Assembly (NCBI RefSeq): GCF_944321625.1
Contig: NZ_CALUMA010000003.1
Span: 1-49,442 of the forward strand
Reading direction: 5' to 3'
DNA from: an uncultured Slackia sp.
GTDB taxonomy: Bacteria; Actinomycetota; Coriobacteriia; Coriobacteriales; Eggerthellaceae
Length of the DNA stretch: 49,442 nt
Shown piece by piece: positions 39,870-48,034 of the stretch (positions are counted from its first letter, which is position 1; the number at the start of each line of letters is the position of its first letter). The notes beneath the pieces were generated by a model, which did no database searches, was not told where the DNA came from, and saw nothing but the letters and a program-made list of their open reading frames with translations. A program made the position numbers and the translations under genes.

Positions 39870-41573
39870 ATGCACCTGAAAAAGACCCGACGCAATGGGC
39901 GCATCTATCTTTCCGTTGTCCAAAACTATCGCGAAGGCGGCCGCACGCGCACCAAAACCATCGAATCCATCGGGTACGTCGACACCCTCGGGAAGACCTA
40001 CTCCGACCCAATCGCCCATTTTCAAGCCTACGTTGAGAGCCTGAACGAACAGCGACGCGCGCAAAACCCTCCCATCGAGCTCAGGTTCGCTGCTGATTCC
40101 GAAATCGACCCTGATCACGTGGCCTCAGCTCGCTGGGGATGCGCGATCGCCCTTGCCTATCTCGATGCGCTGGGCGTGCACGATTACTTCGATGCGCGTG
40201 CCGGTCATAGAGGATTTCCGCCCCACGCCGGGCGCATTTTCGAACTGCTCGCGTCCGAGCGCATCATCCATGTGGCGTCCAAGCGTGAATCGTGGGAACG
40301 CCGAGCGTCGTTTCCGCGGCCGTGCAACTTCTCGCTTACTGAGGTATATCAGGCACTTCCTTGCTTTGCCGCCCATGACGAAGGACTGATTCGCGCCATG
40401 AACGCAGCGTACCGACGCATCCGCGGATCGCGTCGGCGCGCCCAGACCTACGTGGTGCTCTCGCCCGCCGCATTCGCCGAAACAGGCGATGTTGCCTCGG
40501 CCCATAAGGCGGCAGCGTCGCAGGTGGGAGGCATGGCCATGATTCTCGACGAGGACACCATTCCCGTGTCATACCGGTTCGTTTCATCGCGACCGACGCC
40601 CGATGAGTTTGCGGCGCTCGCCCGCGAGGCACGTCGTGATACCGGCGCCGCGCGTGCGGTCGTTATCGCCTCACGCGCCAGCGATATCGAGCAAACGATG
40701 GCGGCCCTCGGCGCACAGGGGGACGGCTTCATTTTCTATCGGCCGCTGAAAAGCGCGGTGCCTGAGCTTCAGTCATGGGTGGATGACCCCCAGGGATACA
40801 TCGCCACGCAATCGGGAAGCTACAAGGTGAAGTCAAGGTTGACCAGCGTTAACGCTTCAGATGCGACCGTTCCCGTCAAAGAGCTCGTGCTCTGGGGCCG
40901 CGATTTTGCCCAGCGCACCCGCCTGCGCAGAACGAATGCCGTCGAGCAGCGCAGCACGCCGCCTGAAACCGGACGAGAGGACGCATCGCTTGCCCCTGTC
41001 GACCAGTTGAGTGTGACAGAGGCGCATCTCGTCGATTCGCGTTCAGGTGAGCCGCCGCTGGCATCCGGCAAGGCAAACACGTCCAAAGATGCGGACGACC
41101 CACGGCATTCCCACCGTGCCGCCCCACCGGCCGATTTAGACGGCTACCTCTACCTTGTCACGAGCGAGACGAAGCAGCCTGAGGCCGTCATCTTCCATCT
41201 TTACCGCGAAATCTGGCGTCTGGCCGAGCCGTTTCAGGTGCTCGAATCGGATTTCTCGCCCTCGCCCTATCCCGTGTCGCACGACCAACATATTCAAGCG
41301 CATTTTCTGATTTGCTATACCGCGTTTTTCGCCCTGCGCCTGCTTCGCGCCGACATGGGATGGCGCTACAACGCGGCGCAAGTGGCCGACGCCCTTTTGC
41401 GCATGGAAGGAGCGTATCTGGATGAAAACTGGTTCCTGTTCAGCTATCGAAGTGACATAACCGACGCGATAGAAGAAGCGGCAGGAGTGGACGTTGCGCG
41501 CCGCCTGCGCACGCCGCCCGAAATTCGCCGCGACATCGCTCGCGCCCGCTCGCATATCGAGCATTCGGAATGA
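39870..41573 (+). CDS. IS1634-like transposase relative, catalytic aspartates apparently lost
   Basis: 567-aa protein with the IS1634 layout: N-terminal NYREGGRTRTKTIESIGYVD, middle GMAMILDEDTIPVSYRF and C-terminal YREIWRLAEPFQVLESDF, then HIQAHFLICYTAFFALRLL, which in active relatives surrounds the catalytic Glu. But the first catalytic Asp, normally YYDVT, aligns to YVVLSP, and the second, normally VADKG, aligns to VIASRAS, so the DDE triad is incomplete. A hydrophilic insert of about 70 residues precedes the DGYLYLVTSE strand. The frame is intact and G+C matches the host. GAAGGA lies before the ATG. No terminal inverted repeats or target duplication found. Either a decayed or a domesticated transposase. 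Confidence 0.75.
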   Translation: MHLKKTRRNGRIYLSVVQNYREGGRTRTKTIESIGYVDTLGKTYSDPIAHFQAYVESLNEQRRAQNPPIELRFAADSEIDPDHVASARWGCAIALAYLDALGVHDYFDARAGHRGFPPHAGRIFELLASERIIHVASKRESWERRASFPRPCNFSLTEVYQALPCFAAHDEGLIRAMNAAYRRIRGSRRRAQTYVVLSPAAFAETGDVASAHKAAASQVGGMAMILDEDTIPVSYRFVSSRPTPDEFAALAREARRDTGAARAVVIASRASDIEQTMAALGAQGDGFIFYRPLKSAVPELQSWVDDPQGYIATQSGSYKVKSRLTSVNASDATVPVKELVLWGRDFAQRTRLRRTNAVEQRSTPPETGREDASLAPVDQLSVTEAHLVDSRSGEPPLASGKANTSKDADDPRHSHRAAPPADLDGYLYLVTSETKQPEAVIFHLYREIWRLAEPFQVLESDFSPSPYPVSHDQHIQAHFLICYTAFFALRLLRADMGWRYNAAQVADALLRMEGAYLDENWFLFSYRSDITDAIEEAAGVDVARRLRTPPEIRRDIARARSHIEHSE

Positions 41574-41898
41574 TTTGGGGGGCACTGCCAGCCAATGCGG
41601 TTGGATTATCAGCTCATGTTGAAGCAACAAACAGCCTCGCGCTGCAGTTTTCAACGCTGCATGTAAGTAGCCAAGAAACGCCCGCCCTTTTGACCTGGGA
41701 CTATGGAATGGCATTTTCACGTCTACTCCGCAAAGGGCAGTAAAACTGCAGCATGAAGTCAGGCTTATAGGGCACACTGTTGTCCTATAAACCTGAAATC
41801 GCTCCTCTTGTACCTGCGCCCACAAAAAAACGCCGCCCGGAAGTTCCGAGCGGCGTTCTGAAATGCGTTGTAAGCGCGAAAACTGGGTTGCAGGAAGG
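41574..41898. other. Intergenic region after the transposase-like gene, with nested inverted repeats
   Basis: 325 bases. GCTGCAGTTTT (41641-41651) and AAAACTGCAGC (41742-41752) enclose a second pair GCCCTTT/AAAGGGC; a separate imperfect hairpin follows at 41761-41792 (AGG.TTATAGG...CCTATAA.CCT). Then the minus-strand terminator at 41829-41857. No gene seen. Confidence 0.55.
41829..41857 (-). terminator. Terminator of the LytTR/LytS genes
   Basis: AACGCCGC (41829-41836) pairs with GCGGCGTT (41850-41857), with further pairing CGGAA/TTCCG inside. On the minus strand seven T residues follow the hairpin. Confidence 0.88.
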
Positions 41899-42612
41899 CT
41901 ACAGCCCCAGTGCCTTCTTGAGGGAAGACACGCGACGGCGAGACACGGGAATCTTCTCCTCGACGCCGTTGAGCGTGAGCAGGAGCGTTCCGCCGGCTAC
42001 CGGCTCGACTTCCTCCACCAACGAGAGGTTCACCAGGAAGCCGCGATGCACGCGGAAGAATCCATGGCCGTCGAGGCGCTTCTCAAGATGCGCCAGCGAC
42101 GTGGTGGAGAAATACTCTTCAACGTCGGTGTAGAGCTTGGAGTAGTCATCCTTGGCGCGCACGTAGCGAATAGTGTCGATGGGAACAAGAATCTTCTTGC
42201 CGCCCTTTTCCACGGGGATGCGCTCGGACTGGGCGACCTTCAGGTGGAGCGTGACGTGCTCGTTCGCACGGTTCACGGCCTGGCGAAGACGATCGGTTTC
42301 CACGGGCTTGACCAGGTAATCGACCGCATTGACCTTGAAGCCTTCAAGAGCATGCTCGCTGTAGGCGGTAACGAAGATGACCGCAGGAGGGTTCCTCAGG
42401 CGCTGCAACGCTTCCGCAAATTGGATGCCCGTGACCTCGGGCATGCTGACGTCCAGGAACAGAACGTCCACCGGATAGCTTTGCATCTTCTCGATTGCCT
42501 CGCGTACGCTGGCGGCCTCGGCCACCACTTCGACGCCGCCTACTTCTCCCAGCAGGTAGCGCAATTCCGAACGCGCGGGCGCCTCGTCGTCTACGATAAT
42601 CGCGTTAAGCAC
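41899..42612 (-). CDS. LytTR-family response regulator
   Basis: 237-aa two-domain regulator. The receiver has the acidic pocket DDE (8-10), phosphoacceptor Asp54 in VLFLDVSMP and VIFVTAYSEHALEGF with the switch Thr near 82. A LytTR DNA-binding domain fills about 135-235 (TIRYVRAKDDYSKLYT, then RVHRGFLVNLSLVEEVEP). The GTG at 42612 is chosen because GGAGG lies five bases before it. It pairs with the adjacent histidine kinase; a 215-base gap with a possible promoter lies between them, so it may also be transcribed separately. Targets are not evident. Confidence 0.93.
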   Translation of the reverse strand: MLNAIIVDDEAPARSELRYLLGEVGGVEVVAEAASVREAIEKMQSYPVDVLFLDVSMPEVTGIQFAEALQRLRNPPAVIFVTAYSEHALEGFKVNAVDYLVKPVETDRLRQAVNRANEHVTLHLKVAQSERIPVEKGGKKILVPIDTIRYVRAKDDYSKLYTDVEEYFSTTSLAHLEKRLDGHGFFRVHRGFLVNLSLVEEVEPVAGGTLLLTLNGVEEKIPVSRRRVSSLKKALGL

Positions 42613-42827
42613 TGCATCCTCCATCGCCACAGAAATCAGCCGCTAGATATCAGCGACGTCTTTATATTATCCCACATCGTATGACGCGTGAGTGCGAATC
42701 GGCATAAATGGCACGGGTTTGGCTTCAATTTCTATAAAACGATAGACTACCCTTATGGCAATTGCCGTTCACCGTTGATTTTACGCCTTTTACTCTGCCG
42801 AATCTACCGTATGCCGGGATTCAGACG

Positions 42828-44126
42828 CTAGTCGTCAAGCAACGCGTCCTTCAAGAACATGCGCACGCAGGTACCATTGCCCGGCTGCGATTCGACATCC
42901 ATGTGCGATTCGGTGCCGAAGTTGCCGCGCAGGCGCTCGCTGATGTTCTTCATGGCGATACCCAGGCCCTTGGACGCCTCGGGGCGCAAGAGTTTGCGTG
43001 CCTGTTCAGCCTCCATGCCCACTCCGTCGTCGCGCACCTCGATGATCACATCGTCGCCTTCGCTGTGCACCGCGATCTCCACCGTGAGCTTGCCCTCCTG
43101 AGGCATGGCATGGCGCACCGCGTTTTCTACCAGAGGTTGAATCATGAACGCAGGCACCATCATGTCTTCGAGGTCGTCCTCGATATTCACCTCGAGCGCC
43201 AGGCGCTCCTCACCGAAGCGCGCCACCTCGAAATTAAAATAGCGCATGGTCTGATCGACCTCGCGCATCAGCTCGATGAAGTCTTCCGAGTTCTCCAGCG
43301 TCCGGCGGTAGAAAATGGCGAATTCGCGCAGCAGCACGCGCGCGCGGTCGGGGTCGGTGCGAACCAACGATGCGATGGTGTTGATGGTGTTGAACAAGAA
43401 ATGAGGGTTGATCTGCGATTGCAGCGCCTTGAGCTCCATGGTGGTGGCAAGCTTAGTCTGCTGCTCGAGCTCGACGGCGGCAATCTGCGTGGACAAAAGC
43501 TCACCGATGCCCTCGGCGAGCGCAAGCTGGGTCTCGGTGATCTCGCCGGCGCGGCGGTAATAGAACTTGAGCGTTCCCACAATCGCCTCGCCGCGGCGCA
43601 GCGGCACGATGATGCCGGCACGCAGACTTTTCACCGTAGGCGGAAACCCGATTTCTTCCGGCGTTCCCAGCACGCGAATGCGCCCGTCCTCCAGCGTAGC
43701 GTGCGTCGCCTTGGTGCGAATAGGGCTGCCACCAGGGCTGGAGGTTTCCTCCAGGCCGGCGTATCCCAGAATATGCTCCTTGTCAGTGATGGCGACGGCC
43801 TGCGCCCCGATCGCGGGAAGCAGCAGGCGGCACACCTTCTGCGCCGTGGGGATGTCCATGCCCTTCTGCAGGCAGGCGAGCGTTTCGGATGCGATTTTGA
43901 GGATGGTGTCCGACTGACGCGCGCGCACGCTGTCAGGGTTCAACCGCAGATAGATGAGCAGCGCGAGCGAGACCGTGAACGAGATGCCCGCAACAACGTT
44001 GAGGTTGCCGATGGCCTCGGGGCGGTACACGCCCAACACCAGCACGGCGGCCGCAAGCGTTGCGGTCGCGAACAGAATCAGGTCGAGCGCCTTCGCGTAG
44101 TTGTTCTTCATCGTCATCGATACCAT
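42828..44126 (-). CDS. LytS-type sensor histidine kinase
   Basis: 432-aa kinase. Two N-terminal membrane helices (about residues 12-60), a GAF-like sensor domain (about 90-225, with RAGIIVPLRRGEAIVG), then the LytS-class phosphoacceptor LKALQSQINPHFLFNTINTI near 230 with the His, and a HATPase domain with IQPLVENAVRHAMP, RDDGVGM and KGLGIAMKNISERL. It should phosphorylate the LytTR regulator. The ATG at 44126 has AGGAG upstream; the longer open frame to 44327 runs through a repeat element and is not supported. Confidence 0.92.
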   Translation of the reverse strand: MVSMTMKNNYAKALDLILFATATLAAAVLVLGVYRPEAIGNLNVVAGISFTVSLALLIYLRLNPDSVRARQSDTILKIASETLACLQKGMDIPTAQKVCRLLLPAIGAQAVAITDKEHILGYAGLEETSSPGGSPIRTKATHATLEDGRIRVLGTPEEIGFPPTVKSLRAGIIVPLRRGEAIVGTLKFYYRRAGEITETQLALAEGIGELLSTQIAAVELEQQTKLATTMELKALQSQINPHFLFNTINTIASLVRTDPDRARVLLREFAIFYRRTLENSEDFIELMREVDQTMRYFNFEVARFGEERLALEVNIEDDLEDMMVPAFMIQPLVENAVRHAMPQEGKLTVEIAVHSEGDDVIIEVRDDGVGMEAEQARKLLRPEASKGLGIAMKNISERLRGNFGTESHMDVESQPGNGTCVRMFLKDALLDD

Positions 44127-44199
44127 GAATATCAGCGCTCCTCTTTGTATCTCGATGCAGCCCCTCCATGCCGGATTCGGGACAGCAACTCGTTCCATC

Positions 44200-44384
44200 G
44201 TGGACAAAAAATCGATTTTCCCGGCGCCGGATTGCCGATTGACATGAGACAGCGCATGAGCTGCAACCAAAGCACCAGGTCGCGATAGCGAGACCTCATG
44301 CACCACAAGCGCTTTGGGGTCGCACATCGCTCAAATTCGACCTTCTCCATCATTATTATCCGGTAAAGTCGAAAAAATGTCCCC
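44200..44384. mobile_element. MITE-like element 2 with 25-bp terminal inverted repeats
   Basis: Left end 44200-44224 begins GTGGAC, contains TCGA and ends CCCGG; right end 44360-44384, read on the minus strand, begins GGGGACATTTTTTCGAC and ends TTTACCGG. The right end matches element 1's left end at 21 of 25 positions; the left end is more decayed. Total 185 bases against 195 for element 1, with shared internal ATAGCGAG and GCACC. Confidence 0.62.
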
Positions 44385-44400
44385 AAAATCTGGTTTCACT

Positions 44401-44649
44401 GGTCGACGGGGACGAAAAGCCCGATAGCGCGCGTTCGATTTCAAGCTTGAGAAAGCGAGGTGGGTGCGAGTTGCACTGGCCGGCGGGGGCGAAAAGCCCG
44501 GTAGCCTACGGCATCACGGCCTCCAAACGCGACAGCCCGTGGCATCACGGCCTCCAAACGCGACAGCCCGTGGCATCACGGCCCCAAGCTCGGTAGCCCC
44601 CATGGCATTGCGGCCTCCAAGCCCGGCAGCCCCATGGCGACAGCCCCAT
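44401..44649. repeat. Degenerate ~31-bp tandem repeats
   Basis: Two perfect 31-bp copies starting GGCATCACGGCCTCCAAACG lie at 44510-44540 and 44541-44571. Diverged 32-bp copies follow at 44572-44603 and 44604-44635, then a partial one to 44649. Older units at 44401-44432 and 44479-44509 share GACGAAAAGCCC/GGCGAAAAGCCC and TAGC. A minisatellite produced by slippage or unequal exchange. Confidence 0.85.
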
Positions 44650-44680
44650 GGCATAGCAACCTTTACGTATGGCAATCGGC

Positions 44681-45643
44681 CTACGCCAGCACACCCACCT
44701 CGTTGAGCACCAGCACCACGGCAACGACCGCCAAAAAGCATGCGAAGAAGATGCGCAGCGTGCGCTCCGGGATGCGTTTGACCAAGTTGGCGCCGATAAT
44801 AGCACCGGGGATAGACCCCACGGCCATGGCGATGCCGATGGCGAAATCAACGTTGCCCAGCAGCGCCTGCTCAATGACGCCCGGAACTGCCAAGATGCAC
44901 ACCGCCGTGAGCGACGTGCCCGACGCAAGCTTCATCGGCACGCCCAAAAGCGAGATGAACAGCGGCACCATCACGAAACCGCCGCCCACGCCAACATAGC
45001 CGCTCATGAAGCCGGCGAACACGCCGATGACAGCGGTTTTGACGAGGAGGGCAGGCGTGAAGCGAAACGCTGCGGCGAACGCGCTCTCGTGCGACTCCCC
45101 TGCCAGACCAGAGCCCTCCGCATTGTTCGAGCTGGCGCCCTTACCCGCATCGGCGCCTCCGGCAAGGCCGGCGCCCTTGCCCGCATCGGCATCGCACTGC
45201 AGGTCGGCGGATACAACCCCCGACACGCCAGCAGATGCCTTCTCGGCTGCGTGCGTCTCGCTCTTTTGCTTCTTGGGAGATTTGAGCGCTTTGGACAGCA
45301 TGGTCACGGCGGAATAGGCGATGATCACAGCCGCCACCGCCATAATCAGCCAATCGGGCGAGATGTTCGCCGCCCAGACGCCCACCGGCGAAAGGCACGC
45401 GCCGAACAAGCCGCATACGGCGCCGATTTTGGGCACGCTCGTCTTGTTGCGCGCATGCTTGACCATACCCGAAATGGACGTGGGAATAATCGTGAACAGC
45501 GACGTGGCGGTTGCCACGATCGCGTCAAGTCCGAAACCCAGCCTGAACAGGGGCACCATAATCACGCCGCCGCCGATTCCCAGCAGGCCCGACAGAATGC
45601 CGACGCCCACACCTACGACGGCAGCGATGATAAATATCTCCAT
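44681..45643 (-). CDS. TauE/SafE-family sulfite/sulfonate exporter
   Basis: 320-aa membrane protein with about eight hydrophobic segments and two family repeats: GILSGLLGIGGGVIMVPLF (residues 15-33) and GFMSGYVGVGGGFVMVPLF (about 213-231). Family members move sulfite, sulfoacetate or related anions. The central loop (about 125-195) carries a low-complexity insert with DAGKGA twice, encoded by a 20-bp near-repeat at about 45137-45195. The gene starts seven bases after the glycosyltransferase stop, so they are one operon. Substrate unknown. Confidence 0.9.
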   Translation of the reverse strand: MEIFIIAAVVGVGVGILSGLLGIGGGVIMVPLFRLGFGLDAIVATATSLFTIIPTSISGMVKHARNKTSVPKIGAVCGLFGACLSPVGVWAANISPDWLIMAVAAVIIAYSAVTMLSKALKSPKKQKSETHAAEKASAGVSGVVSADLQCDADAGKGAGLAGGADAGKGASSNNAEGSGLAGESHESAFAAAFRFTPALLVKTAVIGVFAGFMSGYVGVGGGFVMVPLFISLLGVPMKLASGTSLTAVCILAVPGVIEQALLGNVDFAIGIAMAVGSIPGAIIGANLVKRIPERTLRIFFACFLAVVAVVLVLNEVGVLA

Positions 45644-45650
45644 GACTCCC

Positions 45651-46925
45651 CTACTCGCTTGCGCCCAGATTCAGGCGGATCTCAGTGGTCTCACCCGGGT
45701 TGATGCCGGCGCCCATAGGAACCATGCCGTTTTCGTCCTTGCCCGCCGAACGCATGAGGGCGGTCCTCAGAATGGCGTCGTTCTCCATGCGCAGCATGAG
45801 CGTAGGCCACATGAACTGGAATTCGAAATATTTGCCGCAGTGCGATTCGGCGTAGTGCGCCGCCTCGTTGCTCGCCGCCTTGGCGGCCTCGCGATAGCCC
45901 TTGCCGTCGGGACGCCCGATAGAGCGCAGGAGCGCCGTGCGCCGGATGCGTTTGACCACGTCGGCCGTGAGGAACGGCCCCGGATACGGCAGAAGCGACT
46001 GGGGCTTGATCTGCATGAGGTCGATCTGCGTGCGCGCGTACTCGAGCTTGCGGTACTCGTAGAGCCAGCGGAAGATGTCCTGGCGGAAGCGCATGCCCTC
46101 GCGCGGCGTCTTGGGAGGCAGGTGGCGCAGCACCCACGTGTTGTCGAACCAGATGTCGCTTCCGTACATGCGCAGGTCAAGCATGTAATCAAGGTCCTCG
46201 CCGCGCGAAATCCACGGGTCGAACGACACGCGCTTGAACGCCTCTTTATGAAGCGCCAGGCATCCGCCGCACACGTGGTTCGAACGGGAGAGGCGCGGGC
46301 CGCGCATGGCGCGCGTGATCCACGCGTTGAACGCCTTGCCCTGCTCCCAATAGCGGTCGTACCACTTGGTGGAACGTCGCGAAAGATAGCTGTCCTGGTC
46401 GTTGAGATAATACCCCGTCTTGGCGAGAATGGGAACGCCGCGACGCGTGAGCTTGCCCAGGCCGTACATGGCGCGCTCGAGGAACGCCTCGTCGTCGATG
46501 ACCTCGTCGTCATCCACGAACACCGCAGCATCGAACCCCAGGACGTTCGCCATGAGCAGACCCATGTTGCGCACGGCGCCATAGCCCGAAAGGCCCACCT
46601 CGCCGTGGGTGATGATGCCCAGCTGCTCCATGCGCTGACGCACCAGAGCCGCTTCGGGCGCGCCCACCACAACGATATCCAAATCCGGGAACTGCGAGGC
46701 TATGCCGCGAATCTTGCTTGCCGCCTGGTTTTCTATCGCCGCCTCGGCGGCCACCAGAATGACGACGGTCCCCAGCCCCCGCACGCAACGCAGCGAATCG
46801 AGGCAGCGTGGCAGCTCGCCCTCGGAGGACAGCGGCGTGGCGTGGTCGTATGTGGTGGTGACGGCGCCGCCCTGCGAACGGCGGCTCGCGGAAACGTATG
46901 TCGGAATCAGAACTACCGGGTTCAT
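45651..46925 (-). CDS. Family 2-type glycosyltransferase
   Basis: 424-aa protein beginning MNPVVLIPTYVSASRRSQGG, the N-terminal GT-A strand. A metal-binding-like acidic motif FVDDDEVIDDEAFLERA lies near 140, then CGGCLALHKEAF near 225 and a conserved SRGEDLDYMLDLRMYGSD near 244. No membrane helices. It should move a sugar from a nucleotide donor, acceptor unknown. The ATG at 46925 has AAAGGA upstream; the longer open frame to 47027 crosses the leader hairpin. First gene of an operon with the TauE exporter. Confidence 0.82.
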   Translation of the reverse strand: MNPVVLIPTYVSASRRSQGGAVTTTYDHATPLSSEGELPRCLDSLRCVRGLGTVVILVAAEAAIENQAASKIRGIASQFPDLDIVVVGAPEAALVRQRMEQLGIITHGEVGLSGYGAVRNMGLLMANVLGFDAAVFVDDDEVIDDEAFLERAMYGLGKLTRRGVPILAKTGYYLNDQDSYLSRRSTKWYDRYWEQGKAFNAWITRAMRGPRLSRSNHVCGGCLALHKEAFKRVSFDPWISRGEDLDYMLDLRMYGSDIWFDNTWVLRHLPPKTPREGMRFRQDIFRWLYEYRKLEYARTQIDLMQIKPQSLLPYPGPFLTADVVKRIRRTALLRSIGRPDGKGYREAAKAASNEAAHYAESHCGKYFEFQFMWPTLMLRMENDAILRTALMRSAGKDENGMVPMGAGINPGETTEIRLNLGASE

Positions 46926-46949
46926 AAGCATCCTTTGACAACTGCGCAA

Positions 46950-46978
46950 AACGAGGGACGCAATGGGCGTCCCTCGTT
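46950..46978 (-). terminator. Hairpin in the glycosyltransferase leader
   Basis: AACGAGGGACG (46950-46960) and CGTCCCTCGTT (46968-46978) form a perfect 11-bp stem; on the minus strand TTTTG follows, 25 bases before the start codon. It may end queT transcription or attenuate the downstream genes. Confidence 0.55.
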
Positions 46979-47190
46979 CGCTGGCTCGTGATACATGGCA
47001 AAGCCTCGCGCTCGCCCGCTTCGTCAAAACAGGATTGCGCGCGCTTGGCCTTTGATGCGAACCCGTCTATTTTACCCTTTATAGCTTGTGCCGTTCGTCG
47101 GTGGCCCACGGCTTTCACAAGAAGGCGTATGTCTTCACCAAAATTTGAAGCGCTTTTGCGCCGGTTTTCGCTTATTTCCACCAAAAACGG

Positions 47191-47775
47191 TTACTTTGAA
47201 AACACCTTGGCGCGACGCAGGGCGGCCAGCAGCGGCGTGCCCAGAATGTAGACGACCGCCGCCTCGCCGATGCCAGTAGCAACCAGGCCGAACAGGTACA
47301 TGGGCAGATATGCGCCGTCAAGGCTGATGGTGGTGAAGGGAATCGTGTAGAAGCCCAGACCCTGCAGCAGAATAGGCAGATACGCAGGCACGATGACGGC
47401 GTTCGCGAGCACCGGACCCAGCATGGCGACCTTGGGATTCTCGGCGAACTTGCGGCACCACAGCGCGCCGATGAGCGTGGCGGCAGAACCGAACACCACA
47501 TCCAGCAGGCCGAGCGCGCCCGTTCCGTTGATCACCATGGCGGCAAGGTTGGCGATCACGCAGCCGATGGTCAGTCCGGGAACGGCCGCGGGCGTGAGCA
47601 CGGCAAGCACGGTTAGCGCCTCAGAGATGCGGAACTGAACGGGACCCCAGGCCAAACCCTGGAGCAGCAGCAGAGCGACCAGCGTGCAGGCCGCATACAC
47701 GGCAGCAATCAGGCCGGCCTCGGCCACGTAGGTCGTGCGCGCAGACGACGCGCCCTTGACGGCGGTTTTTTCCAT
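47191..47775 (-). CDS. queT: QueT transporter family protein
   Basis: 194-aa integral membrane protein with five to six helices and the QueT-family pattern: YVAEAGLIAAVYAACTLVAL (about 15-34), WGPVQFRISEALTVLAVLTP (about 43-62) and PGLTIGCVIANLAAM. QueT is the proposed substrate-binding (S) component that imports queuosine precursors, using ECF modules encoded elsewhere. AAGAGGAATC precedes the ATG at 47775. A consensus promoter at 47874-47901 leaves a leader of about 90 bases that could hold a regulatory RNA. Confidence 0.87.
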   Translation of the reverse strand: MEKTAVKGASSARTTYVAEAGLIAAVYAACTLVALLLLQGLAWGPVQFRISEALTVLAVLTPAAVPGLTIGCVIANLAAMVINGTGALGLLDVVFGSAATLIGALWCRKFAENPKVAMLGPVLANAVIVPAYLPILLQGLGFYTIPFTTISLDGAYLPMYLFGLVATGIGEAAVVYILGTPLLAALRRAKVFSK

Positions 47776-47873
47776 GATTCCTCTTTTCTCCACGATGCGG
47801 GCAGACCGCACGGGCTATGGGCAACTACAGATACACGGCGCGCAGGGCCCAACGATGCGCGACACAAGGGCGC

Positions 47874-47901
47874 AGTATAGCAGATTGAAGAGGCATCACA
47901 A
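47874..47901 (-). promoter_or_regulatory. queT promoter
   Basis: On the minus strand: -35 TTGTGA (47896-47901), 16-base spacer, -10 TATACT (47874-47879). The leader that follows contains GTGCGG...CCGCAT and G+C-rich pairs; I cannot match it to a known preQ1 riboswitch class. Confidence 0.7.
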
Positions 47902-47961
47902 GCCACACGCATACCACCTTCCGCGCGAAAGACGCCCTCCGCCTTTTTGCGCCACGATGCA

Positions 47962-47988
47962 CGAAAGCCCGCACGGGGCGGGCTTTCG
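47962..47988 (-). terminator. Hairpin after the 244-aa membrane protein gene
   Basis: CGAAAGCCCGC (47962-47972), loop ACGGG, GCGGGCTTTCG (47978-47988): perfect 11-bp arms. No T run follows, but the arm ends in CTTTCG; a likely terminator. Confidence 0.6.
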
Positions 47989-48034
47989 ACTGATGCATGA
48001 TATGCGCTGACAGGCGCAGCGGACAAGATAAGGG

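Larger units (their letters stand above)
44127..44680. other. Repeat-rich gap between the kinase and exporter genes
   Basis: 554 bases without a gene: MITE-like element 2 (44200-44384), then degenerate and exact copies of a ~31-bp unit (44401-44649). Minus-strand open frames here encode only the repeat (GRDATGCRVWRP) and are not called. Confidence 0.65.

Noticed and set aside
44401..44649. CRISPR array
   Set aside because: The 31-bp units are directly adjacent without unique spacers, and there are no cas genes nearby.
44514..44928. Minus-strand frames encoding repeated GRDATGCRVWRP peptides
   Set aside because: These are translations of the 31-bp minisatellite without a credible start.
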